In this document: positions 44,343 to 53,663 of the stretch, piece after piece | Position numbering within the stretch: the first letter of the stretch is position 1 | How the letters are laid out: each line of letters opens with the position of its first letter | Assembly: GCA_011523515.1 (NCBI GenBank) | Contig: WTGO01000057.1 | Location: forward strand, 1-64,000 | Direction of reading: 5' to 3' | DNA from: Chloroflexota bacterium | GTDB taxonomy: Bacteria; Chloroflexota; Anaerolineae; Aggregatilineales; Phototrophicaceae | DNA length: 64,000 nt | Position numbers and translations under genes: made by a program | The notes under the pieces: model-generated | The model's input: only the letters and a program-made list of their open reading frames with translations | Database searches by the model: none | Told to the model about the DNA's origin: nothing

Positions 44343-45266
44343 CTATTCGTCAAAGGTCATGCGGCGTGGGCCGTGGCGGTTGATCCGCGGCTCCATGCGA
44401 TCCAGCAACGAGCGGTAAAAATAGTTGCGTTCCCGCAGGCGGATGAAGCGGCTCACGGGCTGCGCCGAGGTGACGCAAATATGTTGATTTTCCTGTAGCT
44501 CCGCCTCAACTTTTCCGTCGACGGTCAGGACGACCGGGTGTCGATTTTCACGCGTCGGCTCGATATCGACGACTGCGCCGCGCGATAGCACAATCGGTCG
44601 GTCCATGCTCAGATGCGGCGCCATCGGCGCCAGCAAGATATTGCGCAATTCGGGTGGTAGAATCGGCCCGCCTGTCGACAGCGCATAAGCGGTCGAACCG
44701 GTTGGGGTCGATAGAATCAGCGCGTCGGCGTTGTAGGTGGTCGCCCAATGTTTGTCGATATAGGCGGCGATCTGCACCATCCGACCGAAAACGTTTCCGC
44801 TGATGAGCACATCGTTCAGCGCGCGAAAGCTGCCGATCACGCGCTGCTTGTCTTCCAGCACGGTCGCTTGCAGCATCATGCGCTGCTCGATCCAGCAATT
44901 GCCGGCTAGCAGCTTGTCCAGCCCGGCGGCGCAGTCTTCCGGTTTCTCGATCTCGGTCAGGAAACCCAGCCAACCCATATTTACGCCCAGCACCGGTACT
45001 TCATGCTCGGCGCAGACGCGAGCGGCCCGCAGCATGGCGCCGTCGCCGCCGATCGCCATCACCACATCGGAGCAGGCGACATCTTGCGCCACGCTATTCC
45101 CGTCCCAGACTGTCTGGACCCAGTGTTCAATGCCGCGCCGACAGAGCGTCGCCGCGATGTCGCGCGCCACCGGATGCGTATCGGGGCGGGACGGGTGCGC
45201 CAGAACGCCAATCCGCTTGATGTCGGTCAATGCGGTCTCTTTTCGCTTGCCGGACGCCTTCATCAT
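44343..45266 (-). CDS. nadK: NAD kinase
   Basis: A 307-residue ATP-NAD kinase. The nucleotide motif GGDGAMLRAAR is in VVMAIGGDGAML and the second signature is STPTGSTAYALSTGGPIL. It makes NADP from NAD in the cytoplasm. The first ~15 residues (MMKASGKRKETALTD) are not conserved, so an internal start is possible. It is the first gene of a unit with the B-box protein, and recN lies further on; linkage of NAD kinase and RecN is frequent in bacteria. Confidence 0.93.
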   Translation of the reverse strand: MMKASGKRKETALTDIKRIGVLAHPSRPDTHPVARDIAATLCRRGIEHWVQTVWDGNSVAQDVACSDVVMAIGGDGAMLRAARVCAEHEVPVLGVNMGWLGFLTEIEKPEDCAAGLDKLLAGNCWIEQRMMLQATVLEDKQRVIGSFRALNDVLISGNVFGRMVQIAAYIDKHWATTYNADALILSTPTGSTAYALSTGGPILPPELRNILLAPMAPHLSMDRPIVLSRGAVVDIEPTRENRHPVVLTVDGKVEAELQENQHICVTSAQPVSRFIRLRERNYFYRSLLDRMEPRINRHGPRRMTFDE

Positions 45267-45401
45267 TATGACGCAGTTTTAGGGGCAATCCCATACGAAA
45301 TGCTTTCAGACAAATATGAAGTTGGAGAGGAAATGGCGAGCGACCGCTCGGCGGATGCTAGACGCGCGACAGCGTCAACCTGCGTTTGATTTGGAGTCGA
45401 A

Positions 45402-45429
45402 TTGGACGAGGAGCGCTATACTATATATT
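45402..45429 (+). promoter_or_regulatory. Putative promoter for the first TrpX-like gene
   Basis: TTGGAC at 45402-45407 and TATATT at 45424-45429 are 16 bp apart (or TATTAT, 18 bp). The element lies about 110 bp upstream of the ATG at 45540, leaving a longish leader. Confidence 0.35.
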
Positions 45430-45539
45430 ATGAATTTAATCGACGATTGAGTTCAGATGGAAGCGCGTCAGCACAATAACTGGCCCCGACGCAGCAATGT
45501 CGTCAGCGCGCATCTGACAACTGGAGGAGGTCTTTTCAA

Positions 45540-46796
45540 ATGCTAAAGACCGTTGTCACCTTACTGGCGTTTGCAGTAATGTTTGCGCTGTTGCCTGTTT
45601 CGGCGGACGATCATACGCCAACGGTCGCAATCTTACGATTCGGCGATGCCAGCGGCGCAGAATTCTCCAGTACCGAAACCGGCGTGCTGGATATGCTGGA
45701 GGCTTTCGGCTATTTCAGCGCGGATGAGCGGGCTGAGATGGCTGGTCGCGCCGGCTTGGACGGCGAGAATATCAGTATTGTCTGGGGCGATGCCGGCTTT
45801 GACTTTATCAACGCCGCCCTCGCCGTCGATAAGGCGCTGGACCAAGGCGCCGATGTGCTCGTCACTTTGTCAACGCCGATGACGCAAGCCGCGCTAAATG
45901 CCACCGGCGATATGGACGACCCGCCGGCAATCATCTTCGCCGCCGTCTTTGATGCGGCCGAGGCCGGCATCGCCGAATCCGCCTGTGAAAAACCGGCGCA
46001 TGTTTCCGGCGCCGAAGCGAAAACGCCCTACAACGAGGTCCTGCCGCTTTTGCTCATCCAAGACCCGGACCTGCAGACTTTCGGCACGATCTTTAACCCG
46101 GCCGAAGCCAGCAGCATGGCAGGCGCCGAAGCCATTGTGGCCGCCGCCGAAGCCCTGGGGCTGACCGTCGAGCAAGCTTCCGTGTCATCTGTTGCGGATC
46201 TGCGCGCCGCGACACAGGGTCTCATTAATCGGGGCGCGGGCATTATCTTGCTGCCGGTCGATCAGACGACTCTGGGCGGCATGCCCGTCATTCTGGCAGT
46301 CGCCAATGAATACGGCATCCCCATTTTCCATTCCAATATGCAGGCGCTAAGCGTGGGCGCCACCGTCGGCGCCGGCTACGAGCTCCTGTTCGAGCAAGGC
46401 ATCCGCGCCGGCCGCATTCTCGTGGGTCATTTGAACGGCGACATTGATATCGCCAACACCGCCATCTACTCCGAAACCAGCATGGGCGTCGGCGTCAATC
46501 TGGATTCCGCTGCCGACCAAGGCGTGGAAATCTCTGACGAACTGATGGACATGGCCGGGCGGGTCTATGAAGACGGCCAAGGCTACGTGTCAATGGCCGA
46601 AGTTGTGGCACGCGTGGAGGCGACCGGGCTGTCTTTGGACGAAATGCCGCGTGTGAAACAATATATTGAAAACAGCTTGCATTCTGGTGGCGGCTTGCCT
46701 GGCAGTGACTCGCAGCTAATAGTGCGCATGCTCAACCACCCCGCGGGCCTTGAATTCCAGCAAGAGTTCCTGGCTGGCCTGGCCTGCGAGGAATAG
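45540..46796 (+). CDS. TrpX-like ABC substrate-binding family protein (copy 1)
   Basis: A 418-residue exported protein with a signal peptide (MLKTVVTLLAFAVMFALLPVSA) and GGAGGAGG upstream. The fold is that of the ABC_sub_bind/TrpX group: periplasmic-binding lobes with VAILRFGDASG at the start, DQGADVLVTLSTPMTQAAL, and IGTIFNP-, VSSVADLRAATQGLINRG- and IPIFHSNMQALSVGATVGAGYEL-type segments. Relatives bind aromatic amino acids or other small ligands for an ABC importer. No matching permease or ATPase gene is near. Copy 3 at 47476 is similar over the full length. Secreted, ligand unknown. Confidence 0.85.
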   Translation: MLKTVVTLLAFAVMFALLPVSADDHTPTVAILRFGDASGAEFSSTETGVLDMLEAFGYFSADERAEMAGRAGLDGENISIVWGDAGFDFINAALAVDKALDQGADVLVTLSTPMTQAALNATGDMDDPPAIIFAAVFDAAEAGIAESACEKPAHVSGAEAKTPYNEVLPLLLIQDPDLQTFGTIFNPAEASSMAGAEAIVAAAEALGLTVEQASVSSVADLRAATQGLINRGAGIILLPVDQTTLGGMPVILAVANEYGIPIFHSNMQALSVGATVGAGYELLFEQGIRAGRILVGHLNGDIDIANTAIYSETSMGVGVNLDSAADQGVEISDELMDMAGRVYEDGQGYVSMAEVVARVEATGLSLDEMPRVKQYIENSLHSGGGLPGSDSQLIVRMLNHPAGLEFQQEFLAGLACEE

Positions 46797-46902
46797 CAAA
46801 GCGATCTTGCCTTCTGATTGGCTGCTCGAACTTTCGGGTGCCGACAGCGTAAGATTGTCGTGAAGCAGCAGGCGGTGGACCCTGCCGCGCAGCGCAAACA
46901 AC

Positions 46903-46927
46903 TCCCTCCCGCTGCATGTGGGAGGGA
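46903..46927. repeat. 8-bp stem hairpin at the pseudogene junction
   Basis: tccctccc (46903-46910) and gggaggga (46920-46927) pair around a 9-base loop. The recognisable homology of the following TrpX-like remnant begins directly after it, so the element may mark a deletion or insertion end. Confidence 0.5.
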
Positions 46928-47363
46928 CAATGGGGTTCCGCTATTTCATCCCAGCCTCGGCGCAATCTACTACGGCGCGACCATCGGCGCCGGATACTCG
47001 GCATTCTATGAAAACGCCGTGAGACTTGGCATCAAACTCGCAGCGCACTAGAATGGTGATATCGACATAGCAGCCACGGGCATTTATGTCACATCTGGCG
47101 CAGGTTTGGGCATCAATCTCGATTCGGCCAATCGGCAAGGTGTCGAGATGCCCAGTCAGTTGATGAACGAAGCTGATGTTATCCTGGAAGGCGGCTCTCC
47201 CATTCGCGTATCCCGGCGCGTCATCCAGAAGATCCGGCAGCGCGGCGTCGTTATACCGCTGGAGCGGCGGCAAAAAGCCGACATGGAATTCCTCGCGGCA
47301 ATTCAATGCGGCGAAAAAATGATCTCCGAGCAACAGGCGGCGATGAACGCGGCAGAGAGTTAG
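46928..47363 (+). pseudogene. TrpX-like substrate-binding protein remnant (copy 2)
   Basis: Only the C-terminal third is left. VPLFHPSLGAIYYGATIGAG aligns with IPIFHSNMQALSVGATVGAG of copy 1. An in-frame TAG at 47049-47051 falls in ..LAAH*NGDIDIAATGIY where copy 1 reads HLNGDIDIANTAIY. The remainder (GLGINLDSANRQGVEMPSQL, then EKMISEQQAAMNAAES) matches the end of copy 3 (DELIAEQQAVLDAAGE). There is no start codon or signal peptide. It lies between two intact copies, so the family expanded in tandem and this member decayed. Confidence 0.8.
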
Positions 47364-47435
47364 TCGCCGCGCAGGAGAACCCGCGTTGAAAGACTGACGA
47401 TCATCTCCAGCCCTTTTATGTGTGACGACTGTGTT

Positions 47436-47441
47436 TATAAT
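47436..47441 (+). promoter_or_regulatory. Putative -10 element for TrpX-like copy 3
   Basis: A perfect TATAAT lies 34 bp upstream of the ATG at 47476, with AAGGAG just before the start. The -35 region is poor (ttttat). Confidence 0.5.
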
Positions 47442-47475
47442 TGCCCAACGCTAAACGAACAAAAGGAGAACTCTT

Positions 47476-48798
47476 ATGCAAAAGCTGATAACGTTATTAG
47501 TTCTGCAATTGGCGCTGCTCGCGCCAATTGCAACGGCGCAGGAGAATGACAACCCAACCGTAGCCCTGCTCAGCTTTGGAACTTATGATTCCAATGTCCC
47601 GCTGGAAATGGGATTTCTGGATACGCTGCAGGTGTATGAGTGGATCAGCGCGGAAGAGCGCGCTTTGCTGAATGCCGGGCAGGACATTGAAGGCGACAAG
47701 ATCAACATCATCCGGGGCAGCGCCAACTTTGATTTGCCAACCGTCAATATCATGGTCGAAGACGCGCTGGACCGCGGCGCGGATATTCTGGTGACGGCCG
47801 GCGCGGCCGTTACGCAAACCGCCTTGAACCTTACGCTGGATCAGGCAGAGCCGACGTCGGTGTTGTTTCACTCCATATACAGCGCCACGCACTTCGGGAT
47901 TATCGATGCGCCTTGCCTTAAACCGGCTCATATCACTGGCTCGGAGTACACGCCACCCTATGAAGAAGCGGTTGGCGTATTTCTGGCGCAAAATCCGGAT
48001 CTCGTGCGGATAGGCACTCTCCATACTTCGACTGACGCCGGCGGAATACATGGCGCGGAGCGAATCGGCGCGATTGCCGCAGCACGGGGCATTGATGTCG
48101 AAAGTGCGGCGATTGCCACCCTCAGCGATTTACGCGCCGCCACCCAAGGTCTGGTGAATAAGGATGTTCAGGCGATTATGCTGCCTATCGACTTCACCAT
48201 CGGCGCCGGTTTGCCCATTGTGGTCACCGTTGCCAAAGAGAACCAGATACCGGTTTTCTACCCGATTCCGGGCACTGTGCTATCTGGAGTCACGATTGGG
48301 GCGGGTTTCAATGATTATTACAATCAAGGCAACCATACGGCTTTGCTCCTTGATGCGCGCCTGAATGGCAGTCTCGACATCGAAACAACGGCGGTCGCCA
48401 GCCTGACTGGCGTCTCAGTCGGCATCAATGTCGATGTCGCGAGCGAGATGGGGATCGAGATTCCTCAGGATTTGCAGGATGCAGCCGATATCACCGTTCG
48501 CGATGGCGCCGTCAAGCTTTCGCAGCGTTTCTTGTCGGATCAGCTTGATGATTTTGGCGCTCCCGAAGAAATGAAGCAGATGGTGTTCGCCATTGCCGAT
48601 ACCATGGATTGGCGCCCGTTGTTTCAGCCTAGTGAAATGTCAGACGGCAATCCGCTGTTGGATCAATTCGCCATGATGATCGAGTTTAGAAAGTCGCCAG
48701 CGCATAAGGCGGCGGACGCGGCCACACTGGCAAGTCTGCAATGCACAGACGAGCTGATCGCCGAGCAGCAGGCGGTGCTGGACGCGGCGGGCGAATAA
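47476..48798 (+). CDS. TrpX-like ABC substrate-binding family protein (copy 3)
   Basis: A 440-residue exported protein with signal peptide MQKLITLLVLQLALLAPIATAQ and an AAGGAG site. The binding lobes match copy 1 (TVALLSFGTYDSN, DRGADILVTAGAAVTQTAL, TLSDLRAATQGLVNKDVQAIMLPIDFTIGAGLPIV). A Cys in PCLKPAH is shared with copy 1 (ACEKPAH), as is the Cys in the terminal LQCTDEL region. It lacks a neighbouring permease or ATPase. Sequence differs enough from copy 1 to suggest a different ligand. A palindromic repeat follows before the convergent pst operon. Confidence 0.85.
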   Translation: MQKLITLLVLQLALLAPIATAQENDNPTVALLSFGTYDSNVPLEMGFLDTLQVYEWISAEERALLNAGQDIEGDKINIIRGSANFDLPTVNIMVEDALDRGADILVTAGAAVTQTALNLTLDQAEPTSVLFHSIYSATHFGIIDAPCLKPAHITGSEYTPPYEEAVGVFLAQNPDLVRIGTLHTSTDAGGIHGAERIGAIAAARGIDVESAAIATLSDLRAATQGLVNKDVQAIMLPIDFTIGAGLPIVVTVAKENQIPVFYPIPGTVLSGVTIGAGFNDYYNQGNHTALLLDARLNGSLDIETTAVASLTGVSVGINVDVASEMGIEIPQDLQDAADITVRDGAVKLSQRFLSDQLDDFGAPEEMKQMVFAIADTMDWRPLFQPSEMSDGNPLLDQFAMMIEFRKSPAHKAADAATLASLQCTDELIAEQQAVLDAAGE

Positions 48799-48823
48799 AC
48801 AATCTCAAAGTCTGGAAATTAGA

Positions 48824-48846
48824 GGGGCGGCCGGGCGAGCCGCCCC
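48824..48846. repeat. Palindromic repeat between convergent genes
   Basis: ggggcggc and gccgcccc form an 8-bp stem around a 7-base loop. It lies between the TrpX-like gene and pstB, so it may act as a bidirectional 3' hairpin, though without a U-tract. It is related to the element at 23248. Confidence 0.55.
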
Positions 48847-48864
48847 AATCAGAATGGTCTTGCG

Positions 48865-49686
48865 CTAGCCAAAGCGCCCGGCGATATAATCTGCGGTTTC
48901 TTGACAAGCGGGACTTTCAAATACTTTTTTGGTCGCGTCGTATTCGACCAATTCGCCCCAGCGCGTCTCATAGCCATTGTCCATCGTCTTGCGGATGTTG
49001 AAGAAGGCGGTCGAGTCCGAGATGCGCTGCGCCTGCTGCATGTTGTGTGTGACGATGACGATGGTGTAGTTGGCGCGCAAGTCCCGCATCAGGTCTTCAA
49101 TACGCTGCGTGGCGATGGGGTCGAGCGCCGAGCAGGGCTCGTCCATCAAGATGACATCGGGCTCGACCGCGATGGCGCGCGCGATGCAAAGCCGCTGCTG
49201 CTGCCCGCCGGACAGCGCCAGGCCCGACTTGTTCAGGTCGCCGCTGACTTCATCCCAGAGTGAGGCGCCGCGCAAACTGTTTTCCACGATTTCGTCGAGG
49301 ACGACTTTCTTCTTGACGCCGAGCAGGCGCGGCCCGAAGGCGACATTGTCGTAAATGCTCTTGGGGAAGGGATTCGGTTTCTGGAAGACCATGCCGATGC
49401 GCCGGCGCACCTCGACCGGGTCGACCTCGGCATCATAGAGATTCTGATCGCGATAGATGATTTCGCCCTCGACCCGCGCTCCGGGAACCAGGTCGAGCAT
49501 ACGGTTGATGCCGCGCAGCACCGTGCTCTTGCCGCAGCCCGAGGGACCGATGAAAGCCGTAATTCTGTTCTGGTGTATGGGCACGGTGACGTTCGCCACC
49601 GCGCGAAAGCTGCCGTAGTAGAAACTGCAGTCGCGCAGCTCCATCAGCAGACTCGCTGCCGTGCTTTCTCTTACGGAAATTGCCAT
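48865..49686 (-). CDS. pstB: Phosphate ABC transporter ATP-binding protein PstB
   Basis: A 273-residue ABC ATPase. Walker A is GPSGCGKST, the signature is [14 protein letters not shown] and Walker B is [13 protein letters not shown], followed by the switch His ([10 protein letters not shown]). The segments [16 protein letters not shown] and [20 protein letters not shown] are diagnostic of PstB. It powers phosphate import with PstC and PstA. It is the last gene of pstS-pstC-pstA-pstB, 3 bp after pstA. No phoU follows within the window; the next genes converge. Confidence 0.95.
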   Translation of the reverse strand: MAISVRESTAASLLMELRDCSFYYGSFRAVANVTVPIHQNRITAFIGPSGCGKSTVLRGINRMLDLVPGARVEGEIIYRDQNLYDAEVDPVEVRRRIGMVFQKPNPFPKSIYDNVAFGPRLLGVKKKVVLDEIVENSLRGASLWDEVSGDLNKSGLALSGGQQQRLCIARAIAVEPDVILMDEPCSALDPIATQRIEDLMRDLRANYTIVIVTHNMQQAQRISDSTAFFNIRKTMDNGYETRWGELVEYDATKKVFESPACQETADYIAGRFG

Positions 49687-49689
49687 TGT

Positions 49690-51477
49690 CTAGAACCTCT
49701 TGGAATAGCGATTGCGCAGGATGATAGCGGCGGCATTCAGCGTCAGCATCAGCGCCAGCAGCACGATGATGGCAGCCGCGGCAATGTCAGCGAATTGGCC
49801 CTGCGGTCGCGCCGTCCACTGATAAATCTGAATCGGGAGCGCGGTGAATTGCGCGAAGGGACTGCTCGGGTCGGTCACGAGGAAAGTTGCCGCGCCAACG
49901 ACGATCAGTGGCGCCGTCTCCCCGACCGCGCGCGAGACGGATAATATCGTACCGGTCATGATGCCGGGCAGGGCGGCCGGCAGCACTTGACGCCAGATCG
50001 TCTGCCAGCGTGTGGCGCCCAAGCCAAATGAAGCTTCGCGGATGGCGAAGGGCACAGCGCGGATGGCTTCCTGCGCGTTTATCACGATGATGGGCAAAAT
50101 CAGCAGAACCAAGGTCAAGCCGGCGCTGACCAGCGTGCGGCCGTTGGGCGAGAAACTGTTGATTCTCACCAGGCTCGCCATCAGCTGACGGTATGTTTCG
50201 CCGTTAATAGCCGCTGACGCCGGCAGATCAAAACGAAAGTACTTGCCGCGTCGTTCAATGTCGTGTTCCTCGTTGGCGCGGGTTTCCATCGTTTCGACAT
50301 CGATATCCAGTGCCGCTGCCAGCGAATTCGAGAGTTCGCGGATGCGGGTATTGCCGTGCATGGTCAAACTCGGTGTGCCGAAGTGCAGGAAGGTCTTGAC
50401 GACCCGCTCGACGGTCGGCGCGTCGACCAGGGCGGATTGGCTGCTGATGACGTTATCGTCTACGGCGACCCGGTCGTCAAATGCTGGCGCAATTCGCGCT
50501 ATGACCGACGCCGCTGTCGGTGTCTCAACGTTGTAGTGAAAGATCATGCCGCTGGTGAATGGCGCCAGCGCGCGTACAAATATCGCCAGTCCCAGCATGC
50601 CGTAGATGATCGACGGCACGCCCGCCAGGTTGCGGATGTTGGTTTCAATCAGCCGGCTGACGAAGCCCTGCTGCGCGTATTCCTCCAGGTAAATGGCGGC
50701 GCCCGCGCCCACAGGCAGCGCGACCAGCACGACAACCGCCATCAAGCCCAGCGAGCCGATCAGCGCCGTGCGCACGCCCGCCAGCCCCGGTGTGCTCGAC
50801 ATAGGCGTCCTCAGGAAGTCGCCATCCAGCCAACTATGAAAGCGAATGATCTCGACCTGAGCGTCACCATGATCCTCGCGCTCTTTGTATGCGTCCAGGA
50901 TGGGACCCTTGATATCGGCTGTTACGGCGTCAAAGCTGAAGAGCGCGTCCACCAGCGGAAAGCTGGCGATTACTTGCTGCTCAACCACGTTTTCCAGTAC
51001 CAGTTTTCGCAGGGTAGCGCGATCAGCGTAATCGGCCAGCAGCGCTGCCTGTTGCCGCAAGCTGATATCCCTTAGCAATTCGCCGGCAATCGCGGGGTCG
51101 ACATGCGGGTCGGCCACGATCTCGCCCACGCTGACTTTCGTGAAGCGGCTCGCGTCAACCTGGCTGATGCTATCGCGGATCAAGACGCGCAATCGTCCGC
51201 CGACCTGGTCAGCCAGTATGGCCGCCAGCTCGTCCTCGCTCAACGCGTCCAGCGGGCGACCGTCGGTCAAGGTCGCTGGATCAATGGTATTGACCACGCC
51301 GATCGTGCCAAATGCCTGGTTGGCCACGTTGGCAATTAGGGCGATCAAAGCCAGGGCGGCGACGGCAATGGAGATATAGTTGAACCAGCGGCCGAATCGT
51401 CCGCGCCGATGTCGCAATTCCAGCCGCCGGAAGAATTCCTTTTCCCCGGGCATGTAGCGCTTGCTGCGGGAATCCAT
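49690..51477 (-). CDS. pstA: Phosphate ABC transporter permease PstA with two large insertions
   Basis: A 595-residue protein, about twice the usual PstA length. The permease core is clear: helix 1 at about 33-55, helices from about 232 (TALIGSLGLMAVVVLVALPVGAGAAIYLEEYA), the EAA loop VPFAIREASFGLGATRWQTI and the end. Two extra extracytoplasmic regions lie at about 60-230, after helix 1, and about 305-445, between core helices. They are rich in acidic and Ala residues, without recognised domains (KTFLHFGTPSLTMHGNTRI in the second). The gene directly follows pstC with no spacer. The insertions probably meet the domain in PstC outside the membrane; this is inference. The core assignment is firm. 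Confidence 0.9.
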   Translation of the reverse strand: MDSRSKRYMPGEKEFFRRLELRHRRGRFGRWFNYISIAVAALALIALIANVANQAFGTIGVVNTIDPATLTDGRPLDALSEDELAAILADQVGGRLRVLIRDSISQVDASRFTKVSVGEIVADPHVDPAIAGELLRDISLRQQAALLADYADRATLRKLVLENVVEQQVIASFPLVDALFSFDAVTADIKGPILDAYKEREDHGDAQVEIIRFHSWLDGDFLRTPMSSTPGLAGVRTALIGSLGLMAVVVLVALPVGAGAAIYLEEYAQQGFVSRLIETNIRNLAGVPSIIYGMLGLAIFVRALAPFTSGMIFHYNVETPTAASVIARIAPAFDDRVAVDDNVISSQSALVDAPTVERVVKTFLHFGTPSLTMHGNTRIRELSNSLAAALDIDVETMETRANEEHDIERRGKYFRFDLPASAAINGETYRQLMASLVRINSFSPNGRTLVSAGLTLVLLILPIIVINAQEAIRAVPFAIREASFGLGATRWQTIWRQVLPAALPGIMTGTILSVSRAVGETAPLIVVGAATFLVTDPSSPFAQFTALPIQIYQWTARPQGQFADIAAAAIIVLLALMLTLNAAAIILRNRYSKRF

Positions 51478-53553
51478 TTAGTAGGCCTCCCGGAAGCGCG
51501 TGATAATGACGCGGCTTAGCGCGTTGAGTACGAAAGTCATCACAAATAGCGTTAAGCCGATGGCGAAGATGCTGTTGTAATCGATGGAATCGTAGCTGAG
51601 ATCGCCGCCGCTGATGCGGGCGATGTGGCCCGTCATGGTCTCGGCGGAGTCGAAGGGACTGAAGCTCAGATTGGGGCCGGCGCCCGCCGCGATGGCAACG
51701 ATCATCGTCTCGCCAATGGCGCGTGATGTCGCCACGATGAATGCCGCCAAAATGCCCGAAAGCGCCGCCGGAACCACGACCTTGATCACGGTCTCCAGCT
51801 TGGTCGCTCCCAATCCATACGAGGCTTCGCGCAGCGCGTTGGGAACGGCGTATAAAGCGTCTTCGCTCATTGAGCTGACCAGCGGAATGATCAAGATGCC
51901 GACCACGATGCCGGCTGAGCCGGTGTTGTAGATATTGACCACATCCGCGCCGAAGACGGCGCGCAGCAGCGGCGTCATAAATGTCAGCGCGAAGTAGCCA
52001 TAGACTACTGTCGGGATGCCGGCCAGGATCTCCAACAGCGGTTTCAGGGTCTTGCGCACGCGTTCAGAGGCGTATTCGCTGAGGTAGATAGCGGCGCCGA
52101 GGCCCAGGGGCAGCGCCACCAGCATCGCGATCGTACTGGTCATCAGCGTGGCGTTGATAAGCGGCAATATCCCAAATTCACCGATGGCCGGGATCCAGCT
52201 TGTGCTGCTGAAGAACTCCACGATTGTGGGCTGATCATTGTATTCAAGCGCCACGCCGGCGCGGTGCGGCGTGATTGTGTTCTCGCCACGGACGCCGCGC
52301 TTCACCGTCAGACGCGGCAGATAACCAGCGGCTACAAAGGCGTCAGCAATGCGTTGCGTCAGCGGCAAGACCGTAGAACTGCCCGCCAGGCGGAGTTCGC
52401 CAAAGACGTCTGCCGGGTCCACCACGGCCATCTCGCCTGCGCCGGTCAAGCGACTCCATGCGTTGCGCGTCTGCTCCGCTTTCAACGCCGGGAAATAGCC
52501 CACATCGACGATGAGATCGTCGACCTTGTCGAGATAATAGCTGATGAAACTTGCCGCTTGCGGGTGATCGCGCATGATGCCGGCATCGCTGTAAATGAAT
52601 AGCGGTCGCGCCAGGGCGTAGCTGCCGTCCTCCACAGTTTCCGCTGCCGGTTTGATGCCGTCCAGCGCGATAACCCGGAGGTCATCCCGGTTGTTCCGAT
52701 AGTAGGCGTAGCCTAAGAAGCCGATACTAAGCGGGTTGCGCGTGATGCTGCCGACGAGTTGATTGTCATTCTCGGACATGATCGGGTCAGTCGCCAAGAT
52801 CGCGCTGGCATCGCCTGCCAGGACTGCTTCCACAAAGAAATCGAGTGTGCCGCTGTCTTGGCCGGGGATGACCAGCTCGATCGCTTCGTCAGGCCAGTCG
52901 GCGCGCGCATCGGACCAGGTTTCCGCGCCGCTGAAAATCTTTCGCAGCTCGTCAAGCTTCAGCTCCGTGAGGAAGTCGTTGTCGGCGCTGACGACGATTG
53001 CCAGCGCGTCCGTGCCCACGCGGAACTCGACCGGCGCGATTCCTGCCGAGGCGCAAACATCAATCTCCGACCGCCTGATCGGGCGGCTGGCGTTGATAAT
53101 CTGCGGGCGCTGCAGGCCAGCAGCGGCGAGCTCCGCCTCAGCCAGGCACCAGCGCCTGAATCCACCGCCGGTCCCGAACACATCGATCATTAGCTGATTG
53201 TCATGGAACTGGCGAACTTCCATGACCTCCTGCCCGACGCGGATTATGCTTCCAGCTGCAATGGAATCGAGCGCATTGCCCGGCTCGACGGCGAAGGTAG
53301 AAGCGCTCTCGTCCAGGTCGCTCAATATAGCGCGATTGCTGTTGATCCATTGGTCGCGAGTGAAGAACGAAATCGACTCGTTGCCCAAAACCAAGATGAT
53401 GCCAATCGTCGTGAAGATTGAAAGCAGCCCGCAAGCCAAGAGGCTGAGCTCGATGGCGACTTCGTGAAGCTTAAGGCGACGTTTCAAACCGAGCGAATGC
53501 GACTTGCGTGAGACTATCGTTTTGCTTGGATCTTGTTGCTTATGCTGTGTCAT
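51478..53553 (-). CDS. pstC: Phosphate ABC transporter permease PstC with an inserted, permuted PstS-like domain
   Basis: A 691-residue protein against about 300 for typical PstC. Helix 1 is at about 33-57 and the remaining permease helices at about 448-691 ([36 protein letters not shown] as EAA loop). Between them residues about 125-410 resemble Pst[55 protein letters not shown]. The PstS-start motif [12 protein letters not shown] occurs at 390-401, after the rest of the domain, so the order is circularly permuted. The same motifs in the same operon's pstS come in normal order. The inserted domain should lie outside the membrane next to the channel. Start ATG 53553 is 110 bp after pstS. Confidence 0.92.
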   Translation of the reverse strand: MTQHKQQDPSKTIVSRKSHSLGLKRRLKLHEVAIELSLLACGLLSIFTTIGIILVLGNESISFFTRDQWINSNRAILSDLDESASTFAVEPGNALDSIAAGSIIRVGQEVMEVRQFHDNQLMIDVFGTGGGFRRWCLAEAELAAAGLQRPQIINASRPIRRSEIDVCASAGIAPVEFRVGTDALAIVVSADNDFLTELKLDELRKIFSGAETWSDARADWPDEAIELVIPGQDSGTLDFFVEAVLAGDASAILATDPIMSENDNQLVGSITRNPLSIGFLGYAYYRNNRDDLRVIALDGIKPAAETVEDGSYALARPLFIYSDAGIMRDHPQAASFISYYLDKVDDLIVDVGYFPALKAEQTRNAWSRLTGAGEMAVVDPADVFGELRLAGSSTVLPLTQRIADAFVAAGYLPRLTVKRGVRGENTITPHRAGVALEYNDQPTIVEFFSSTSWIPAIGEFGILPLINATLMTSTIAMLVALPLGLGAAIYLSEYASERVRKTLKPLLEILAGIPTVVYGYFALTFMTPLLRAVFGADVVNIYNTGSAGIVVGILIIPLVSSMSEDALYAVPNALREASYGLGATKLETVIKVVVPAALSGILAAFIVATSRAIGETMIVAIAAGAGPNLSFSPFDSAETMTGHIARISGGDLSYDSIDYNSIFAIGLTLFVMTFVLNALSRVIITRFREAY

Positions 53554-53597
53554 CTGGTTGATGTTCGTTTTGAATCGGGCTAATTCGTACTGCGCGC

Positions 53598-53615
53598 GAC
53601 GGCAGCGAGGCCGTC
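53598..53615. other. Small hairpin in the pstS-pstC gap
   Basis: gacggc and gccgtc pair around a 6-base loop in the 110-bp space between pstS and pstC. Without a U-tract it may be an mRNA processing or stabilising site that raises PstS over the permeases. Weak evidence. Confidence 0.3.
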
Positions 53616-53663
53616 GGCTCAGCAGCCGTAGACCCTACCACATCCTGAAGTTCGTAGGCCTCA

